DNA of 64,000 bases from an uncultured Bacteroidales bacterium (lineage in GTDB: Bacteria > Bacteroidota > Bacteroidia > Bacteroidales > CAIXZF01), in contig CAIXZF010000035.1 in assembly GCA_903923925.1 (NCBI GenBank), positions 372,001 to 436,000 on the forward strand, written 5' to 3'. Shown here piece after piece: positions 59,967 to 64,000 of this stretch (within the stretch, counting starts at the first letter, position 1; every line of letters begins with the position of its first letter). The notes under the pieces are model-generated. The model had not been told where the DNA came from. It did not search any database and saw nothing but the letters and a program-made list of their open reading frames with translations. Position numbers and translations under genes: made by a program.

Positions 59967-60647
59967 ATGAATATTCAAATAATTACATCAGAGGACGGTT
60001 CACATACTCTTTTTAATAGTGCAATCAATGAGCATTATCATTCCACAAAAGGCGCTATTACTGAGTCACAATTTATTTTTATTAACAATGGATATGAAAT
60101 GCTTCCGGGAAGAAGCAGAAGTATAAATATTCTGGAAATTGGACTGGGTACAGGTTTGAATGCTTTATTAACGAGTATTCGCTGTGAAAAGGACAATCGT
60201 AAAGTAAATTATGTTGCAATTGAGCCATATCCCATTGCAGTTGATATTTTATCGGAGTTAAATTATCCGGGCTTAGTGGGAAGTTGTGAAGAGCGAAATA
60301 GATTCTGGATGATTCATAATGTTCCATGGGAGGTCCCGCATATTATTTCTGATAATTTTATTCTTTATAAGATTAAGCAAAGAATTCAGGAAATTGAGCT
60401 GCAGAAAGATCGATTCTCGTTAATTTATTTTGATGCATTTTCACCTGAAGTTCAGCCTGAGATGTGGACAAAAGATGTATTTGAAAAGTTATTTGATTCT
60501 ATGGAGCCGGGAGGATTATTGCTAACCTACTCGGTCCAGGGAGAAATGCGAAGAGTATTGAAAACATGTGGTTTTGATGTAGTTAAAGTACCAGGGCCTC
60601 CAGGCAAGAGAGAGATTACTCAAGCATCAAAACCAAAAATACTATAG
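59967..60647 (+). CDS. mnmD: tRNA 5-methylaminomethyl-2-thiouridine methyltransferase MnmD
   Basis: 226 residues from the ATG at 59967; a TTG three codons earlier is possible. The SAM-binding loop is ILEIGLGTGLNALL, and IYFDAFSPEVQPEMWT is the MnmC/MnmD signature. It corresponds to the methyltransferase half of MnmC and lacks the FAD oxidase part, as in stand-alone MnmD. It probably completes the wobble-uridine modification. Confidence 0.9.
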   Translation: MNIQIITSEDGSHTLFNSAINEHYHSTKGAITESQFIFINNGYEMLPGRSRSINILEIGLGTGLNALLTSIRCEKDNRKVNYVAIEPYPIAVDILSELNYPGLVGSCEERNRFWMIHNVPWEVPHIISDNFILYKIKQRIQEIELQKDRFSLIYFDAFSPEVQPEMWTKDVFEKLFDSMEPGGLLLTYSVQGEMRRVLKTCGFDVVKVPGPPGKREITQASKPKIL

Positions 60648-60650
60648 GAA

Positions 60651-61112
60651 TTGGGAATAAAGCATTTTAATATAAGGGTATATGGCTTGCTAATAAACCA
60701 GAAATCAGAAGTATTGGTTACTGACGAATTCCGGCTTGAGACATTCATGATGAAATTTCCCGGAGGTGGACTTGAATTCGGAGAAGGAACGATTGATTGT
60801 TTAAAGCGAGAGTGTATGGAAGAATTAGGTCAGGGGATTGGAATTCTACGTCATTTCTACACAACCGATTTCTATCAGGAAACAAAATTGATTCCTAATT
60901 CGCAGCAACTTATAAGTATCTATTATCTAATATCCTTAAATGAGCCAATCAGATTTAAATTAGCGAGTAAGAAATTTGATATTGAAAATAAAGAAGGCGC
61001 CCAGTCATTCAGATGGGTTTCGCTTAAAACTACTGAATTTGAAGAGTTTACTTTTCCGATAGATCAGAAAGTTTTCAAAATGTTGCAGGATGATTTTGTA
61101 GAAACGGAATAA
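60651..61112 (+). CDS. Nudix hydrolase
   Basis: 153 residues from a TTG start at 60651, chosen because the protein then begins with the first strand of the fold (HFNIRVYGLLIN) and no ATG lies near. The Nudix box GGLEFGE...REC.EELG is canonical (about residues 38-60). It hydrolyses a nucleoside diphosphate-linked substrate that cannot be named. It starts 3 bases after mnmD, so they are probably cotranscribed. Confidence 0.88.
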   Translation: MGIKHFNIRVYGLLINQKSEVLVTDEFRLETFMMKFPGGGLEFGEGTIDCLKRECMEELGQGIGILRHFYTTDFYQETKLIPNSQQLISIYYLISLNEPIRFKLASKKFDIENKEGAQSFRWVSLKTTEFEEFTFPIDQKVFKMLQDDFVETE

Positions 61113-61385
61113 TTAATGTTGAATGACGAATTCGGTATGATTATTCAGGGGTGCTTTCCGTACATCTACGCGATCAATTGTAGCCCATTGAGGACCATTC
61201 TGGCACCATTTCAGGTAATTTTCCAGATCATCAAGATCTCCTTCTGCTTCAATGTACACAGTTCCATCGGATTCATTGCGAACTAGGCCGCTTATGTTGT
61301 TCCGGATTGCATTCACATAAGCATGGTATCTGAAACCAACTTTCTGAACTTTTCCAAAGATCCTAATTGTGTAATGAACCTGCAT
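61113..61385 (-). CDS. acyP: Acylphosphatase
   Basis: 90 residues, standard length. The catalytic Arg is in VQKVGFRYHA, and the catalytic Asn in GLVRNESDGTVYIEAEG. It cleaves carboxyl-phosphate bonds. Its stop codon is directly adjacent to the stop of the convergent Nudix gene. It is 21 bases downstream of the E1 gene. Confidence 0.95.
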   Translation of the reverse strand: MQVHYTIRIFGKVQKVGFRYHAYVNAIRNNISGLVRNESDGTVYIEAEGDLDDLENYLKWCQNGPQWATIDRVDVRKAPLNNHTEFVIQH

Positions 61386-61406
61386 AATACCAGATAGAAT
61401 TAATGT

Positions 61407-63833
61407 TTAAAAAATCTTAGGATATATTTCCGGATTACCGTCATGCATAATATTGTAAACTGATTCAAAAACATCCTCAGCATTTGGATTAGAGAAGTAG
61501 TCACCGTCTGTGCTGTAAGCAGGCCGGTGAGCACGCGCTGAAAGTGTTTTAGGTTCAGCATCCAGGTAATAATACGCTTGTTGATCCTCCAAAACTTTCT
61601 GCATCATGTACGCTGTTGCCCCCCCTGGAACGTCTTCGTCAAAGAATAACACTTTATTCGTCTTTTTGATTGAAGAAACAATAATATTTTTTACGTCAAA
61701 AGGTAATAATGTTTGAACGTCAATAAGCTCAACTGAGATAGCATAGTCGCGAAGTTGCTTAACGGCATCTTCAGCAATTCTGACACATGAGCCATATGTT
61801 ACTATGGTAACATCAGTTCCCTGGAGAAGAATTTCAGGGATCCCAAGCGGAATTGTAAAACTACCCAGATTGTCTGGTTTTTTTTCTCGCAGCCTGTAAG
61901 CATTCAAAGGTTCAATTAAAAGTGCAGGTTCATCGGATTTGAGGATAGTATTGTAAAGTCCAGCTGCCTGTGTCATATTTCTGGGAACTAATACATTAAC
62001 ACCTCGAATTGAATTAATAACCATGCTTAGTGCAGAGCCTGAATGCCAGACACCTTCCAGTCGATGGCCTCGAGTACTAATAATCACAGGAGCTTTTTGA
62101 CCGCCTTTAGTCCTATATTGTAATGTTGCAAGATCGTCGCTTACAACCTGAATTGCATAAAGCAAATAATCAAAATATTGAATTTCTGCTACTGGTCTGA
62201 GACCGCGCATAGCCAACCCCACTGCCTGGCCAATAATTGTAGCTTCACGGATCCCAGTATCGGTGACACGGAGATTTCCAAATTTTGCCTGCAGCCCTTC
62301 CATGGTTTGATTTACGCCACCGATGCCTCCAACGTCTTCACCAAATATTAAAAGTTTGTCATCATTTTTAAGAGATATATCCCAGAAGTCACGCAGGATT
62401 TCTCTTCCAGGTACCATTGGGGAATTTTGTGAGTACTCAACTTTAACTTCTTTAATTTTTAATGCAGATTCATCAGATTCGCTGTAAAGATGGGAACTGT
62501 AGCGTTCGTATCCATCCTCCATAGTTTTCTTAAGCCATTTTGTAATATTAATTTTCAGAGAGTTTGCAGGATTACTGCAGGAGTTGCAAATAAGCCTGAG
62601 AATTTGCCTTGCGGAAGACATAATGTCTTTGCGGATTGGTTCAGCGATTCTCTTTAAATCCTGCTTAATAACATCAATTTTGTCTGTTTTCGCGCAATTA
62701 CATGTTGTTATGTCAACGAGCTTTAGAAAATCGTCGCGTTGTTTTTTTAATGGTGCTGTATAATGTTCCCATGCATTATCTCGTATTGATTTAATTTTTT
62801 CTATAGCGACCTTTTCAATAGTTTCTAATTCTTCTGAGGTTGCAAGATTTTTGTCGAGAATCCACTCTTTAAATTTTCTGTTGCAGTCCCATTTTTGTTC
62901 CCAATCCAGTTGTTCAGTAGTTTTATACCGCTCATGTGAACCAGATGTTGAGTGGCCCTGAGGTTGTGTAAGTTCATTCACATGAATTAACACTGGTAAA
63001 TGATTTTCTCTGCACTGAGTAATTGCAACATCGTAGGTCTCACAAAGACATTCGTAATCCCAGCCTTTAACTGTGTATATATTGTAGCCTGGATTTCCTG
63101 GTTCCGCTTGAAATCCTTTAAGTATTTCTGAAATATTTTTTTTGGTAGTCTGGTATTGAATTGGAACAGAAATTCCAAATCCGTCATCCCAGACAGAAAC
63201 TGCCATTGGAATCTGAAGGACACCTGCCGCATTTATTGATTCCCAGAAAACACCTTCTGAAGTACTGGCATCGCCAATTGTTCCAAAAGCAACTTCATTT
63301 CCATTCGTACTGAATGTGCTGTATTTGTTAAGTTCAGGATTGTTTCTAAAGAGTTTAGATGCAAGTGCAAGGCCAACCAGGCGGGGCATTTGACCAGCAG
63401 TAGGGGATATGTCTGCAGAAGAATTTTTAAGTTCAGTAAGGTCTCTCCATTTTCCACATTCATCAAGTGTTCTGGTAGCAAAATGGTTATTCATTAAACG
63501 ACCACCATTCCCACGACTTACTTCAATGTCAGTATCACCATAGAGCTGGGCAAAAAATTCTTCAAGGTTAAACATTCCTGTGGCAAGCATCAATGTTTGG
63601 TCGCGATAATATCCGGAGCGCCAGTCACCTTTTCGGAAAACTTTTGCCATTGCCAATTGGGGCAACTCTTTACCGTCTCCGAAAATACCGAATTTGGCCT
63701 TTCCCGTAAGGACTTCTTTTCGTCCAAACAAACTTGCTTGCCGGCTTTCAACGGCTAACTGATAATCTTTCAGGACATCTTCCCGAGAATAAACATAACC
63801 TTTCTTACTCGTATAACTTTTTTTGGCCTTCAT
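61407..63833 (-). CDS. Fused E1 alpha/beta 2-oxoacid dehydrogenase
   Basis: 808 residues from the ATG at 63833. A TTG at 63854 lies inside the -7 box, so the ATG is preferred. The alpha half (about 10-350) binds thiamine diphosphate (GDASTSEGVFWESINAAG, then WDDGFGIS). The linker (350-470) is Cys-rich (CNCAK, ICNSC). The beta half (about 475-800) has IFGEDVGG, EIQYFDY and a catalytic His in WHSGSALS. It is probably a branched-chain or pyruvate dehydrogenase E1; E2 and E3 are not in the window. Confidence 0.93.
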   Translation of the reverse strand: MKAKKSYTSKKGYVYSREDVLKDYQLAVESRQASLFGRKEVLTGKAKFGIFGDGKELPQLAMAKVFRKGDWRSGYYRDQTLMLATGMFNLEEFFAQLYGDTDIEVSRGNGGRLMNNHFATRTLDECGKWRDLTELKNSSADISPTAGQMPRLVGLALASKLFRNNPELNKYSTFSTNGNEVAFGTIGDASTSEGVFWESINAAGVLQIPMAVSVWDDGFGISVPIQYQTTKKNISEILKGFQAEPGNPGYNIYTVKGWDYECLCETYDVAITQCRENHLPVLIHVNELTQPQGHSTSGSHERYKTTEQLDWEQKWDCNRKFKEWILDKNLATSEELETIEKVAIEKIKSIRDNAWEHYTAPLKKQRDDFLKLVDITTCNCAKTDKIDVIKQDLKRIAEPIRKDIMSSARQILRLICNSCSNPANSLKINITKWLKKTMEDGYERYSSHLYSESDESALKIKEVKVEYSQNSPMVPGREILRDFWDISLKNDDKLLIFGEDVGGIGGVNQTMEGLQAKFGNLRVTDTGIREATIIGQAVGLAMRGLRPVAEIQYFDYLLYAIQVVSDDLATLQYRTKGGQKAPVIISTRGHRLEGVWHSGSALSMVINSIRGVNVLVPRNMTQAAGLYNTILKSDEPALLIEPLNAYRLREKKPDNLGSFTIPLGIPEILLQGTDVTIVTYGSCVRIAEDAVKQLRDYAISVELIDVQTLLPFDVKNIIVSSIKKTNKVLFFDEDVPGGATAYMMQKVLEDQQAYYYLDAEPKTLSARAHRPAYSTDGDYFSNPNAEDVFESVYNIMHDGNPEIYPKIF

Positions 63834-63851
63834 GGTCCTATGAATATCTAG

Positions 63852-63859
63852 CAAAGGTA
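63852..63859 (-). promoter_or_regulatory. -7 box of the E1 gene
   Basis: TACCTTTG on the minus strand fits the Bacteroidota consensus exactly. Transcription would begin near 63845, only about 12 bases before the ATG at 63833; a TTG-33 element is not obvious. The box rules out the TTG at 63854 as the start codon. Confidence 0.5.
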
Positions 63860-64000
63860 TTAAACAGATTTTTATATATAAACCCAGCAGGGCAGAATAT
63901 GTTTAATTTGAAAAAAAAGAATTTAAATTTTCAGAATATGGGTTACCTTGGTTGAATCTCTTGGAGAATTGTAATCAGAACGATTTAATTCTTTAAGTCC
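63860..64000. other. AT-rich edge region
   Basis: Nothing is supported here beyond the E1 promoter region. No RNA gene or coding frame of note is seen before the window ends. Confidence 0.5.

Overview
The window comes from a member of the Bacteroidota. Supporting signs are promoters of the TAnnTTTG type with TTG about 20 bases upstream, type IX secretion (T9SS) C-terminal sorting domains, a DUF4290 protein, a MurA with Asp in place of the catalytic Cys, GEVED and Ig-like surface modules, and an S10-spc-alpha ribosomal cluster with no adk between secY and map. No tRNA or rRNA gene, insertion sequence, prophage or CRISPR array was seen. The order within the phylum cannot be fixed from sequence reading alone.

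Bases 1-24300 (all minus strand) hold three secreted proteins in a row. The first transcribed is a 2240-residue T9SS protein with a CARDB/DNRLRE-like duplication, a GEVED domain, a cohesin-like domain, a dockerin-like segment, a second cohesin-like domain and a sorting domain. It is followed by a strong terminator and a 346-residue single-cohesin protein with a sorting domain. Last is a giant protein that runs off the left edge: 5195 residues lie in the window, carrying ten cohesin-like modules alternating with Ig-like modules, several PKD/Ig-like stretches, and sixteen 74-residue repeats in three arrays of 2, 5 and 9 units. A dockerin-bearing protein beside a poly-cohesin giant, with no enzyme domain in sight, suggests a cohesin-dockerin surface assembly. 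This is the most interesting part of the window.

Bases 24300-35300 (minus strand) hold tmRNA, an NtrC-type response regulator without a DNA-binding domain, an ABC-2 exporter pair, dnaJ, grpE, a TlpA-like thioredoxin, murA, a DUF4290 protein and a UvrD/PcrA helicase. Two terminators here share the same hairpin core and loop.

Bases 35290-53730 (plus strand) start with a possible structured RNA and a near-consensus promoter, then an unbroken str-S10-spc-alpha cluster from rpsL to rplQ. It includes fusA, secY, map, infA, a small zinc-free rpmJ, and rpoA, and ends in a terminator.

Bases 53830-64000 are mixed housekeeping: enolase, a DUF4369/TlpA-type thioredoxin, a secreted FKBP, a secreted glutathione-peroxidase-like protein, a DnaQ-fold exonuclease, a lipoprotein of unknown function, an MnmD-type tRNA methyltransferase, a Nudix protein, acylphosphatase and a fused E1 alpha/beta 2-oxoacid dehydrogenase. 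Two convergent gene pairs meet with their stop codons directly abutting.
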